Source: Streptomyces sp. NBC_01231
GTDB lineage: Bacteria; Actinomycetota; Actinomycetes; Streptomycetales; Streptomycetaceae
DNA: 64,000 nucleotides
Reading direction: 5' to 3'
NCBI GenBank assembly: GCA_035999765.1
Contig: CP108521.1
Coordinates: forward strand, 3,162,001-3,226,000
Shown piece after piece: positions 1 to 8,058 of this stretch. Within the stretch, counting starts at the first letter, position 1; the number at the start of each line of letters is the position of its first letter. Below the pieces are notes generated by a model. The model searched no databases, was not told the origin of the DNA, and saw nothing but the letters and a program-made list of their open reading frames with translations. The position numbers and the translations under genes were made by a program.

Positions 1-3000
1 GAGGCCTGGATGCCGGTGCTGCGTCCCGCCCCCGACCGCTGGCTGCGCCTGAACCTCGTGCACGACACCGGCCCCACCATGCCGGTCTGGCGCCCCCTGG
101 TCCGCGAACTGCACGCCGTTCTCGCCCAGTCGGGCATCTTCCGCACGGTCACCCTGCACCCGGCGCGCCCCGACGGCCGGGCCCACCAGGTCCCGGACCT
201 CGACGACGGCCGTACGGTCACCCTGGTCGTCAGCGACTGCATGGGCCCGCAGTGGCGTCCGGGCGAGGCGGGCGCGCGCTGGTACGGCACCTTGCGGCGC
301 TGGGCGGCCCGCATGCCGTTGGCCGTGGTCCAGCCGCTTCCCGAACACCTCTGGTCCAGCACGGCGTTGCCCGCCGAACCGGGCCTGCTGACACCCCCGT
401 CCGCGGCGGCCCCCTCCCGCTCACTCACCTTCACGCCGTACGACCCCGACGCCCCGCCACCACCCACCGCCGCCGTCCCGCTCCCGGTCCTGGAGCCGGG
501 CGCGCCCTGGCTCGCCAACTGGGCGGCGCTGCTCGCCGACCCGGGCAGTGGCCGGTTCGCGGGGGCGGCGGCCTGGCTGCCGGACCTTCCGGTACAGCCT
601 GCCGAACCGGCTGTGGACTTCGCCGAGTCGGACCCTCGTGACCTGGTGCTGCGCTTCCGTGCGACCGCGTCCCCGGAGGCGTTCCGCCTGGCCGGCCATC
701 TCGCGCTGGCCGTGCCCTCCGTGCCGGTGATGCGGCTCGTCCAACGCGCGGTGGACCGGGACCCCCGCCCGCAGCATCTCGCGGAGGTCATCCTCAGCGG
801 CATGCTGCGGGCCGTCCCGGGGCCCGCCGGATCCTACGAGTTCCGGCCGGGCGTACGGGAGTTGCTGCTGCGCTCACTGCCGCGTACCGCCCGGGGCCGG
901 ACGCGGGAGTTCCTGGCGCGGGTCGGTGGACTGATCGACGAGCGGGCGGGACTCGCCGCCGGGGAGTTCCGGGCGGCGGTGACGGCGGGCGGCGAGTCCT
1001 CCGACGCCGGGTCGGTGTTCGCGACGGTCAGTGCGGAGACGGTACGGCGGCTGGGCGCCGGTACGACGGAGCAGTTGGTCGCGGGGCGCTACCGGCTCGT
1101 CGGGCACCGTGGCCCGGGTCAGCGGATGTGGGAGGCCGTGGACAAGCGGACCGGGGAGCGGGTGGTCGTCCATCTGTATCCGGAGCAGGCGGCGCGCCAT
1201 CGGGAGCGGTTCCTGCGGGAGGCTGCCGCGCTGGCCGAGGTCGACAGTCCGTACGTGGTGCGGGTGCTGGACTTCGGCGTGGACGGGGAGAAGCCCTATC
1301 TGGTCGTGGAGTTCGTGGACGGCGTGACGCTGCGGGAGGTGGCGGAGGGGGACCGGACCCGGCTGCCCTTCCAGATGTTCGCGCGCCTGACCCATCAGGG
1401 AGTGGCGGGGCTGGCGGCGCTGCACGCCCGTGGTCTGGTGCGCGGGCAGCGGGGCGTGCTGGGGCTGCTGCTGCGACCGGACGGCACCGTGCTGATCAGC
1501 CGGTTCGCCCTCGGCGAGCAGTCCCTGGGCATGGACCAGGACGGGGACTGGCGCGCCTTCGACAGCATGCTCCAGCAGATGGCCCGCCGAGTGGAGGCGA
1601 CACCACCGGAGCATCAGGAGCTGGTGGAACGGATCGGCAACGGCGACCTGCGCGAACCCGCCCGCGTCGCGGCCGAGGCGTTCGCGGGCGTAGAGCCCTC
1701 CGAGTCCCACCGGTTCGCCCTGCTCGGCGACCTCCGCATCACCCACCAGGGCTCCCCCCTGACACCGCCCTCGCCCGACGTACAGGCGCTGCTGTGCATG
1801 CTGCTCCTCAGGCACGGCCGACGCCTGTCCTACGCCGAGCTGGCCGAGGGCATGTGGGACGACCCGCCCGCGGGGAGCGATGCGGCGCGCGTCATCGACT
1901 CCCTGGCCGCGCAGGTGCGGTGGGTGGTCGCCCCCGGCACCCTCGTCGCCCTCGCCGACGGGTACGCGCTGCACGCGGCGGACCATCACATCGACGTGGA
2001 CCTGTGCGAAACGCTCAGCCGGCGCGACCCCGACGAGTCCCCCGAGCACCGACACGCCCGGATCAGCCGGGCCCTGGAGCTCTTCCACGGCGACCCCCTC
2101 GACGGCGTCCCCGGCCCCGCCGCACAGGCAACCCGCGTCCGCCTGCGCACCCTCCGCGACCAACTCGCCGAAGAACTGGCCCAGTTGGACACTTCTGCCA
2201 ACCGCCGTTCCACGATCCTCTTCGAGAGCGACGACCTGGGCGGACGCCCCGAGGCCCGTATCTCCCTGGAGTACGCGGTGCACGAGTTCCTGTCCCGCGG
2301 CACCGGCGTCCAGCACGAGGTGCGGGTCCGCGACAACGGCTACATCGTCCGCGCCGACCCCGGCACCTATCTGCTCCCTTTCCTGGTCGCCGTCCTGCGC
2401 GGACTCCCCGACGTCTTCGCGAGGCTGGCCGGCCCACCGCCGCTGCGGGTGACGTTCTGGGACGGCCCCACCCCACCGCCCGAGGTGGCCGCCCTCCAGG
2501 AACGCACACCCTCCGATCTCCTGGTCGTCGTCCCGCCCACCCTGTACGAGGAGTTCGCGGCCAGTTCGGCCGCCCTCGGCACCCAGCGCTTCCAGCCGCT
2601 GCACGGCAACGGTCCCCGGCCCGCACCGCCCCTCGCCTGGTACTGCCCGCTCTCCCCGTCGCAGCCTCGCACCGACGACCGCGACCTGGTCCACGGCCCA
2701 CTGATCACGCACGATCTGCACGGCCTCGGCATCCCTGCGCCCGGCCGTACCGCCATCGTCCACACGCAGCCCGACGGTCCCCTCACCCTCCTCAACCCGG
2801 CCCGGCCGCACGGCACACACGCGGCCAGGGCGACGACGTACTACGAGGTCGACCTCACCACTCATCAGGCGTTCCACCAGGTGTCCCTGCCCAGCTCCGG
2901 CAAGGGCGCATTCCACGCCGCCGTGGAGCTGTCCTGGCACGTCGAGGACCCGGTCGAGTTCGTGCACGGCGAGGTGCCCCGTGTCTCCGAGGCCCTGCTC

Positions 3001-3891
3001 GACCATCTGCTCGGCGCGGCCCGCCGGATCACCCGACGTCATCCCCTGCGCCGGGTGGGCGCGGCCCAGCGGGCGGTGAACTCCGGGCTGCGTGCGTCGT
3101 GGCCGGTGCCGGGGCTGTCGGTGTCGTGCTCCGTGCAGCTGGTGACGGAGGGCTCACCGCCTCCCGTGCCGCAGCGGGCGGCGCCCGCCCGGCGCCCGCT
3201 GTCCGACGTCCTCGGCGAGACCGAGACCGTGCTGCTCGGTTTCGACGGGCCTCTCACCAGGCTGTACTCGGCGCGGACCGCCCGCGAGGCCGCGCTCGAA
3301 CTGCTCTCCGTGGTCGCGGAGCACCGCGACCCCGAGGACGCACTGGCCGGCCGCCCGCTGCCCGCCGTCGACGGCGCCGGACGGGAGATGTTCGTGCACC
3401 CGCTGGACGTCCTGCGCGCCTTCGCCCAGGACCGGCTCGGCCCGGCACTGCGGGACCAGCTCGACCGGATCGAGCTGCGGGCCGTCCCGGACGCGCCCAC
3501 CACCCACAACTCGCCCGCCCTGGTACGCACCCTGCACGGCGCGGGCCGCCGTGTCCTGGTGGTCACGGACGTCTGCGAACAGGCCGTCCGCCGCTACCTC
3601 GAGCCGTATCGTCTCCCCCTGGCCGGCGTGCACGGACGCGCCGACGATCCCGGCCTGCTCACGCCGCACCCCGACTGCCTCCTGCGCGCCCTGAGCTCCC
3701 CCGACGCCCCCGCTGCCACGGGTGTGCTGATCGGCTCCACGGTCGCCGAGCTCAGCGCCGCCCGGCAGATCGGGCTCCGTTTCATCGGCCTGGCCCGGAA
3801 CCCGACCGTGGACCAGAGCCTGCGTGAGGCCGGCTGCGAGATCACCGTCCCGTCCCTGGCGCCGGTCCTGGAAGCCGCCCGCTCTCTCTGA
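1..3891 (+). CDS. SAV_2336-like multidomain protein (5' truncated)
   Basis: The frame is open from base 1, so the true start and the usual N-terminal region lie left of the window; the ATG at 10 is internal. Counting from that ATG: residues 1-110 resemble the degenerate vWA-like part of SAV_2336-type proteins (HDTGPTM where a MIDAS DxSxS would be, then VVSD). Residues about 355-530 have a protein-kinase fold but with HLY instead of VAIK, RGQ instead of HRD and SRF instead of DFG, so a pseudokinase. About 570-720 is an OmpR/SARP-like winged helix plus BTAD-like helices. About 1070-1290 is HAD-like, beginning LLGFDGPL. SAV_2336-type proteins are regarded as regulatory or conflict-system components in Actinobacteria; the exact role here is unknown. 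The MreB-like gene follows after 166 bp. Confidence 0.8.
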   Translation, partial: EAWMPVLRPAPDRWLRLNLVHDTGPTMPVWRPLVRELHAVLAQSGIFRTVTLHPARPDGRAHQVPDLDDGRTVTLVVSDCMGPQWRPGEAGARWYGTLRRWAARMPLAVVQPLPEHLWSSTALPAEPGLLTPPSAAAPSRSLTFTPYDPDAPPPPTAAVPLPVLEPGAPWLANWAALLADPGSGRFAGAAAWLPDLPVQPAEPAVDFAESDPRDLVLRFRATASPEAFRLAGHLALAVPSVPVMRLVQRAVDRDPRPQHLAEVILSGMLRAVPGPAGSYEFRPGVRELLLRSLPRTARGRTREFLARVGGLIDERAGLAAGEFRAAVTAGGESSDAGSVFATVSAETVRRLGAGTTEQLVAGRYRLVGHRGPGQRMWEAVDKRTGERVVVHLYPEQAARHRERFLREAAALAEVDSPYVVRVLDFGVDGEKPYLVVEFVDGVTLREVAEGDRTRLPFQMFARLTHQGVAGLAALHARGLVRGQRGVLGLLLRPDGTVLISRFALGEQSLGMDQDGDWRAFDSMLQQMARRVEATPPEHQELVERIGNGDLREPARVAAEAFAGVEPSESHRFALLGDLRITHQGSPLTPPSPDVQALLCMLLLRHGRRLSYAELAEGMWDDPPAGSDAARVIDSLAAQVRWVVAPGTLVALADGYALHAADHHIDVDLCETLSRRDPDESPEHRHARISRALELFHGDPLDGVPGPAAQATRVRLRTLRDQLAEELAQLDTSANRRSTILFESDDLGGRPEARISLEYAVHEFLSRGTGVQHEVRVRDNGYIVRADPGTYLLPFLVAVLRGLPDVFARLAGPPPLRVTFWDGPTPPPEVAALQERTPSDLLVVVPPTLYEEFAASSAALGTQRFQPLHGNGPRPAPPLAWYCPLSPSQPRTDDRDLVHGPLITHDLHGLGIPAPGRTAIVHTQPDGPLTLLNPARPHGTHAARATTYYEVDLTTHQAFHQVSLPSSGKGAFHAAVELSWHVEDPVEFVHGEVPRVSEALLDHLLGAARRITRRHPLRRVGAAQRAVNSGLRASWPVPGLSVSCSVQLVTEGSPPPVPQRAAPARRPLSDVLGETETVLLGFDGPLTRLYSARTAREAALELLSVVAEHRDPEDALAGRPLPAVDGAGREMFVHPLDVLRAFAQDRLGPALRDQLDRIELRAVPDAPTTHNSPALVRTLHGAGRRVLVVTDVCEQAVRRYLEPYRLPLAGVHGRADDPGLLTPHPDCLLRALSSPDAPAATGVLIGSTVAELSAARQIGLRFIGLARNPTVDQSLREAGCEITVPSLAPVLEAARSL

Positions 3892-4057
3892 CGCGACCCC
3901 TTGGGGCGGATTTACACCAGACCAGGCACCTGGACCCCCCATTCGGCCGCCCCCCGCCCGGCCCACCACAAGGCGCGCCCCCTCCCGCGCCCGCCGCACG
4001 ATGCCTAGGAGACCGCCGCTCGGCGGCCCACGGTCTGTGCTCTCGGGAGGACCTGCC

Positions 4058-5095
4058 ATGACCGCCAGTCTGGAGCAGCTGCGCCGCTGTCACTTCGCCG
4101 TCGACCTGGGTGCGGCGAGGACGCGGGTGTACGTGAAGGGGGCCGGGCTCGTCGTCGACCAGCCGTCCGCCGCCGCCATGAACACTCGTACCGGCGCGCT
4201 GATCGCGGTCGGCGAGTTCGCGGAGAGGATGACGGGCCGCACACCCGACTACATCCGCGTCGTCAGGCCCGTCTCCGGCGGCACGGTCGTCGACATCGAG
4301 ATGGCGCAGCGCATGCTGCGGCACCTGATCGGCGACAAGGTCCGCCGCGCCCTGCGCCGCAAGCCCCGGCTGCGGGCCGCCGCCTGCACCCCGCACGACG
4401 CCGACCCGCTGGCCCAGCGCGCCACGATCGAGACCCTCGTCGGGCTGGGCGCACGGCGCGTGGAGCTCGTCGACACCCTGATCGCCGCCGCCGTCGGCTG
4501 CGGACTGCCCGTGGAGCAGCCCGAGGCAACCATGATCCTTATGTGCGGGGCCGCCGCCACCCAGGTCGCCGTCATCTCCCTCGGGTCGATCGTGACCGCC
4601 GAGCGCATTCCCATCGGCGGCGAGGCCGTGGACCACGCGATCGTGCAGCACCTACGGCACCATCACGAACTGGTGCTGCCCAGCCAGTCCGTACGGCCGC
4701 TGCAACTCGCCCTCTCCGAGAACGGCCTGACCCCACACGGCCCGGCCTCCACCGAGATCCACGGCAGGGACGTGGCCACCGGTCTGGCCCGTTCCGTCCA
4801 GGTCGACACCGCCGCCGTCCGCGACGCGATCGAGACCCCGCTGACCGCCGTGCTCGACGGCATCGGCCGGGTGCTGCGCAACTGCCCGCCCGACCTGGTG
4901 GCCGACCTCACCGACCGCGGGATCATGATGGTCGGCGGGAGCGCCCTCCTCCCGGGGTTCGACCAGATGCTGCGCCAGGCCACCGGCGTGCCGGTGCACA
5001 TCGCCGATCGGCCCGACGTGTGCGCCGTGCAGGGCCTCGGCTACATGCTGGAGGGCAAGATCGCACCCCTGGTCCTGAACCCGCTGGCCTCCTGA
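4058..5095 (+). CDS. MreB/Mbl-like actin-family protein
   Basis: A 345-residue bacterial actin homologue of the MreB/Mbl type, which polymerise under the membrane and guide wall synthesis; in Streptomyces they act mainly in spore-wall formation. The ATG at 4058 has GGGAGG at 4045-4050; the open frame extends further upstream but lacks protein-like sequence. Visible motifs are phosphate-1 (VDLGAART, residues about 14-21) and the adenosine motif (MVGGSALLPG, near 290). The phosphate-2 motif, DIGGGTTE in classical MreB, reads MCGAAATQ here, so nucleotide binding or hydrolysis may be altered. That divergence suggests the Mbl or MreB-like paralogue rather than the principal MreB. The gene stands alone, convergent with the MEDS-HATPase gene 36 bp away. 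Confidence 0.88.
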   Translation: MTASLEQLRRCHFAVDLGAARTRVYVKGAGLVVDQPSAAAMNTRTGALIAVGEFAERMTGRTPDYIRVVRPVSGGTVVDIEMAQRMLRHLIGDKVRRALRRKPRLRAAACTPHDADPLAQRATIETLVGLGARRVELVDTLIAAAVGCGLPVEQPEATMILMCGAAATQVAVISLGSIVTAERIPIGGEAVDHAIVQHLRHHHELVLPSQSVRPLQLALSENGLTPHGPASTEIHGRDVATGLARSVQVDTAAVRDAIETPLTAVLDGIGRVLRNCPPDLVADLTDRGIMMVGGSALLPGFDQMLRQATGVPVHIADRPDVCAVQGLGYMLEGKIAPLVLNPLAS

Positions 5096-5131
5096 GCAAC
5101 GCCCGTACACCGCACACGCATTGACGCACCG

Positions 5132-6145
5132 TCAGACAGCGAACCAGCAGCGCACGGTCGTCCCGGCCGCCCCCGTGTGCATCCGCACCAGGTCCGACAC
5201 GAGGTTGACCATGAGCAGCCCCCGGCCGCCGCGCTGGTCGCGGGACGCGGGCCTGCGGCCCGCCAGCGGATCCGCCAGTCGCCCCTTGTCGCGCACCTCG
5301 CACACCACGTTCCCGTCCTGGGCCCACACCCTGAGCGCGCCCGAACCGCCGCCGTGCACCACGCTGTTGGTGGTCAGCTCGGCGGTGACGAGCGCGAGGT
5401 CCTGCAGCCGTACGCCGGTCAGGCCCAGCTGGGCGGCCACGTCGGTGGCGACGTGCCGGGCGTGCGAGAGCGAGTCCGCGTCGAAGCTGAAGGCCGGCAC
5501 GTCCGGGGCGAGCGCCAGCGGCTCGTTGTAGCGGGCGACGACCTCGTCGGGGTCGTAGGCTCCGCTGTCCGACTGCGGTCCGGTGCCGGCGTGAATGATC
5601 GTGGGGTGGGTGGCGTACGCGTCCGCGATGACCTGCGGGGCCAGCCGCCGGGTGTCGTAGGGACACAGGATGCTCACCGTGCGGCCCGTGAAGGCCGCGT
5701 TGATCAGCGCCTCGTGCTGGACGCAGGCGGGGTACTCGGTGTCGCTGCGGCCCGCCCAGATCGGCTCGCCGATGATGCGCACCCGGCGACCGGGCGGCTG
5801 GGCGTCGGCGAAGGCGCGCAGGACGCCGGGGATGATCCGGCCGGGGTTGCGTCCGGCCTCCGTCATGTCCATCAGGCGCACCGCGTCGGCGTCGGCGCCG
5901 AGTCCGTCCCGGATGAGGGCGAGGTTGTCCCCGGGCACGGAGACCGCCACCGGGTCGCCCGACTGAAGTCCCTCACGGATGAAGGACAGAGTGCCCGCGA
6001 GGTACTCCCGCTCGTCGGCGTAGAACAACGCGGGGTGGACGAAGGGATCTCTGGGCCCGTCGGCGTCGAGGGGCTCGGCGGTGTCGACGGGCTCGACCGG
6101 CTCGAAGGGCTGGGTCGGCTCGAAGGGTTGGGCCACGGAACTCAT
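5132..6145 (-). CDS. MEDS domain and HATPase (anti-sigma) regulator
   Basis: A 337-residue protein. After an acidic, repetitive N-terminus (PFEPTQPFEPVEPV) comes a MEDS domain (residues about 40-200, from HPALFY to PYDTR), a sensory module described as binding small ligands such as methanogen or methylotroph metabolites. A C-terminal GHKL/HATPase_c domain of the anti-sigma serine-kinase type follows (residues about 225-335; N box TAELTTNSVVHGG, G box GGRGLLMV). Its ATG at 6145 overlaps the TGA of the upstream STAS gene (TCAT on the plus strand, 6142-6145), so the two are translationally coupled and probably partners in a partner-switching circuit controlling an unseen sigma factor. Confidence 0.85.
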   Translation of the reverse strand: MSSVAQPFEPTQPFEPVEPVDTAEPLDADGPRDPFVHPALFYADEREYLAGTLSFIREGLQSGDPVAVSVPGDNLALIRDGLGADADAVRLMDMTEAGRNPGRIIPGVLRAFADAQPPGRRVRIIGEPIWAGRSDTEYPACVQHEALINAAFTGRTVSILCPYDTRRLAPQVIADAYATHPTIIHAGTGPQSDSGAYDPDEVVARYNEPLALAPDVPAFSFDADSLSHARHVATDVAAQLGLTGVRLQDLALVTAELTTNSVVHGGGSGALRVWAQDGNVVCEVRDKGRLADPLAGRRPASRDQRGGRGLLMVNLVSDLVRMHTGAAGTTVRCWFAV

Positions 6146-6528
6146 GACTTCGCCACCTCGATCGACGACAGGTCGGGCCAGAACAGGTCCAGCACGCGTC
6201 GCAGGGCCGGCGGCGGTTGGTGCAGCACCATCCGCCGTCCGTCCCCCAGTTCCTGGGCGACGGCGGCCAGCGCCCCGACGCCCGCGACATCGACGAACGT
6301 CACGGCGGACAACTCCAGGTAGTACACATCCCCGTCCTCGCGCACGGCCTGCTCCAGCGCACGTTCCCACACCTCGTGCGTCGCCAGGCCCACTTCTCCC
6401 GACACACGCAGCCCGCTGCGCGTGGTCAGCGGGGACACCGTCAGCTCCGGCGCCGCGCCAACGACGACGGACGGTGCCTGGTACCGGATTCCCACACCGT
6501 CTCCCCACTCTTCCCGGACGGAACGCAC
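6142..6528 (-). CDS. STAS domain anti-sigma factor antagonist
   Basis: A 128-residue STAS protein with the core ELTVSPLTTRSGLRVSGEVG and FVDVAGVGALA. In canonical antagonists the phosphorylatable residue follows a DSSG-like motif; here the equivalent is VDVAG, with no Ser or Thr at the expected place, so it may sense something other than phosphorylation. The GTG at 6528 is the first start in frame; a second GTG a few codons later with a purine-rich leader is possible. The gene overlaps the MEDS-HATPase gene by 4 bp and is divergent from the STAS-ANTAR gene, with about 160 bp of shared regulatory DNA between them. Confidence 0.82.
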   Translation of the reverse strand: MRSVREEWGDGVGIRYQAPSVVVGAAPELTVSPLTTRSGLRVSGEVGLATHEVWERALEQAVREDGDVYYLELSAVTFVDVAGVGALAAVAQELGDGRRMVLHQPPPALRRVLDLFWPDLSSIEVAKS

Positions 6529-6686
6529 ATACCCACATAGCTCCCTGACATTCCTGTGGAAGGTGTGTAGGGCTCCGTACGGCGGGCAGGCGAACCCTCA
6601 GCGCCTCCTCACCCCTCCGAAAGCGGTCCGGTGGTAATGGGGCAGGCTACGTCATGAAGACTGTCCGTGAACTACAAGGCGGGGAC

Positions 6687-7364
6687 ATGACCTCAGCGGC
6701 ACACACACCTCTCGCGGGGCGCGCGGACGCCCTGGTCATCGAGAGTCGCGTGGACGCGGGCCGAGCCGTGCTCGCTCCCTTAGGAGAACTGGTCCGCGGA
6801 TGCGCGGACATCCTGGCCGAGAAGCTGGCCGAGCTGCCGACGGGCCTGGGCCTGGTCGAACTGGACATGACCGGAGTGGTCTTCATGGACACCGCGGGGC
6901 TGCAGTTCCTGGAGACGCTCGGCGACTACGCCCATCTGCACGGGGTGCCGGTGGCGACCGTGAACTGGGACGGTCAGCCGCGCCGCATCCTGGAACTGGC
7001 CGGCCTGGACACCACCGACCCGCTGCACGCCACGCGCGCCGCGGAACCGAACCCGTCGTCCTCCTCGGTGGTGGCCCTGGAGCGCGCGGAGCAGTTGCGA
7101 CTGTTGGAGGAGGAGGTCGAGCAGTTGCGCCACGCGATCGCCTCCCGCCCGGTGATCGACCAGGCCCGAGGCATCCTCATGGCCACCCAGGGCTGCACCT
7201 CCGAGGAGGCGTGGACGATCCTGCGGCAGGCCTCCCAGCTCTCCAACACCAAACTCCGTGCGGTCGCCGCGGCGGTCACCGCCAGCACCGGGAGCGACGG
7301 CGCGCCGCCCCCGGAGCATGTCCGTACGGCGCTGAAGACGGCGATCGCCGACCGCGGACGCTGA
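6687..7364 (+). CDS. STAS-ANTAR regulator
   Basis: A 225-residue protein with an N-terminal STAS domain (residues about 15-120, motif FMDTAGLQFLETL), a short Ser-rich linker, a coiled coil (ALERAEQLRLLEEEVEQLR) and a C-terminal ANTAR domain (about 150-205, RPVIDQARGILMATQGC...EAW..LRQASQ). ANTAR domains bind paired RNA hairpins and cause transcription antitermination. The ATG at 6687 is chosen because AAGGCGGGG lies 3-11 bp upstream; an in-frame ATG at 6654 is the alternative. STAS and ANTAR in one chain, divergent from a STAS/HATPase pair, suggests that partner switching gates an RNA-binding antiterminator. Confidence 0.85.
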   Translation: MTSAAHTPLAGRADALVIESRVDAGRAVLAPLGELVRGCADILAEKLAELPTGLGLVELDMTGVVFMDTAGLQFLETLGDYAHLHGVPVATVNWDGQPRRILELAGLDTTDPLHATRAAEPNPSSSSVVALERAEQLRLLEEEVEQLRHAIASRPVIDQARGILMATQGCTSEEAWTILRQASQLSNTKLRAVAAAVTASTGSDGAPPPEHVRTALKTAIADRGR

Positions 7365-7368
7365 GGTC

Positions 7369-7386
7369 GAGGCCGAACTCGGCCTC
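7369..7386. terminator. Hairpin between convergent units
   Basis: GAGGCCG-AACT-CGGCCTC forms a 7-bp stem with a 4-nt loop five bases after the STAS-ANTAR stop. There is no T-run, as is common in Streptomyces. It could serve both strands. Confidence 0.5.
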
Positions 7387-7418
7387 AGTGGCCGCGACTT
7401 CCGGCACCCCCGGCGGGA

Positions 7419-7520
7419 TCAGTAGGGCAGGATCCGCCCCGAAGGCGTCCTGCGGTCGATCTTCACATCGCGCGGAGCAGCGGGCCTACGGCTGACACGC
7501 ACACGGATCTGACGGTTCAT
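7419..7520 (-). CDS. Candidate 33-aa basic small protein
   Basis: A 33-codon frame starting ATG at 7520, preceded by GAGGAGGG at near-ideal spacing, and encoding a basic peptide (MNRQIRVRVSRR... ending ILPY). The strong Shine-Dalgarno, and the overlap of its ATG with the stop of another small frame (ATGA at 7517-7520), argue for real translation. I do not recognise the family. It faces the hairpin at 7369-7386. Confidence 0.4.
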   Translation of the reverse strand: MNRQIRVRVSRRPAAPRDVKIDRRTPSGRILPY

Positions 7521-7699
7521 GACGCCCTCCTCAAGCCTTCGACGGGTACGAGGTGTGCCACCCCGCACCCGATGCGACCAGCCTCGTCCTCGCGGGGGCG
7601 AGGCACATCGTGCCCGTGGAGGCACCTGCCCTGCCCCCGGAGCAGGACCCGCGAGGGTCCGGCTACTCCCCGGAGAGGACGCCCGCCCCGCACATTCAT
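7517..7699 (-). CDS. Candidate small protein upstream of the 33-aa ORF
   Basis: A short minus-strand frame whose last 40 residues (including RCLHGHDVPRPREDEAG and IGCGVAHLVPVEGLRRAS) look more protein-like than the usual GC-rich shadow frames, with Cys/His pairs that could bind metal. The start is uncertain; the ATG at 7699 is used here and a later GTG is equally possible. It ends in an ATGA overlap with the next small frame. It may be spurious. Confidence 0.28.
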   Translation of the reverse strand: MNVRGGRPLRGVAGPSRVLLRGQGRCLHGHDVPRPREDEAGRIGCGVAHLVPVEGLRRAS

Positions 7700-7873
7700 C
7701 GGGGCGGGCCGCGGCCGGCCGTGCTTCGTCTTCGATCCCATTGCCCCCGGCATACCCCTCGCGATCCCGGCTGACTCCTGTCCCGCGCGACGCTCCGGCC
7801 GGAGGGCGAGAGACGTTACGCGCCGGAAACCTTGACGCGCACGATGCCGGATGCCACGATTCCGGCGCCGCGA
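7700..7873. other. Intergenic DNA upstream of the GH5 gene
   Basis: Apart from GC-rich dyads I see no gene here. With the operator pair that follows, it forms the promoter region of the GH5 gene and perhaps of the small minus-strand frames. Confidence 0.4.
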
Positions 7874-7920
7874 TGTTTACGTAAACACCGATCGCTTGTT
7901 CGAGAGTGTTTACGCAAACA
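7874..7920. promoter_or_regulatory. Paired LacI-type palindromic operators
   Basis: A perfect 14-bp palindrome TGTTTACGTAAACA lies at 7874-7887 and a one-base variant TGTTTACGCAAACA at 7907-7920, with centres 33 bp apart, about three helical turns. AT-rich palindromes centred on CG with this shape are typical of LacI-family sugar regulators. They lie 139-185 bp before the GH5 gene, so they probably mediate repression until an oligosaccharide inducer appears. The cognate regulator is not in the window. Confidence 0.7.
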
Positions 7921-8058
7921 CCGCAGCGCGACCGGTGGAGCCGCAGCGACATCCCTGACCCCGGGCTTTGGGGCACCCACCGGTCCTCCCCGACGGCCGC
8001 TCCCGCACGCGCAGACTCCCCCACGCGCCGAGCCGCCATCTCCTGAAAGGGCAAGCTG

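Noticed and set aside
874..3827. Very long open frames (over 700 and 890 codons) antisense and out of frame within the first gene
   Set aside because: GC-rich third positions keep shadow frames open; sequences are Arg/Gly/Pro/Ala-rich with no domain and no ribosome-binding site.
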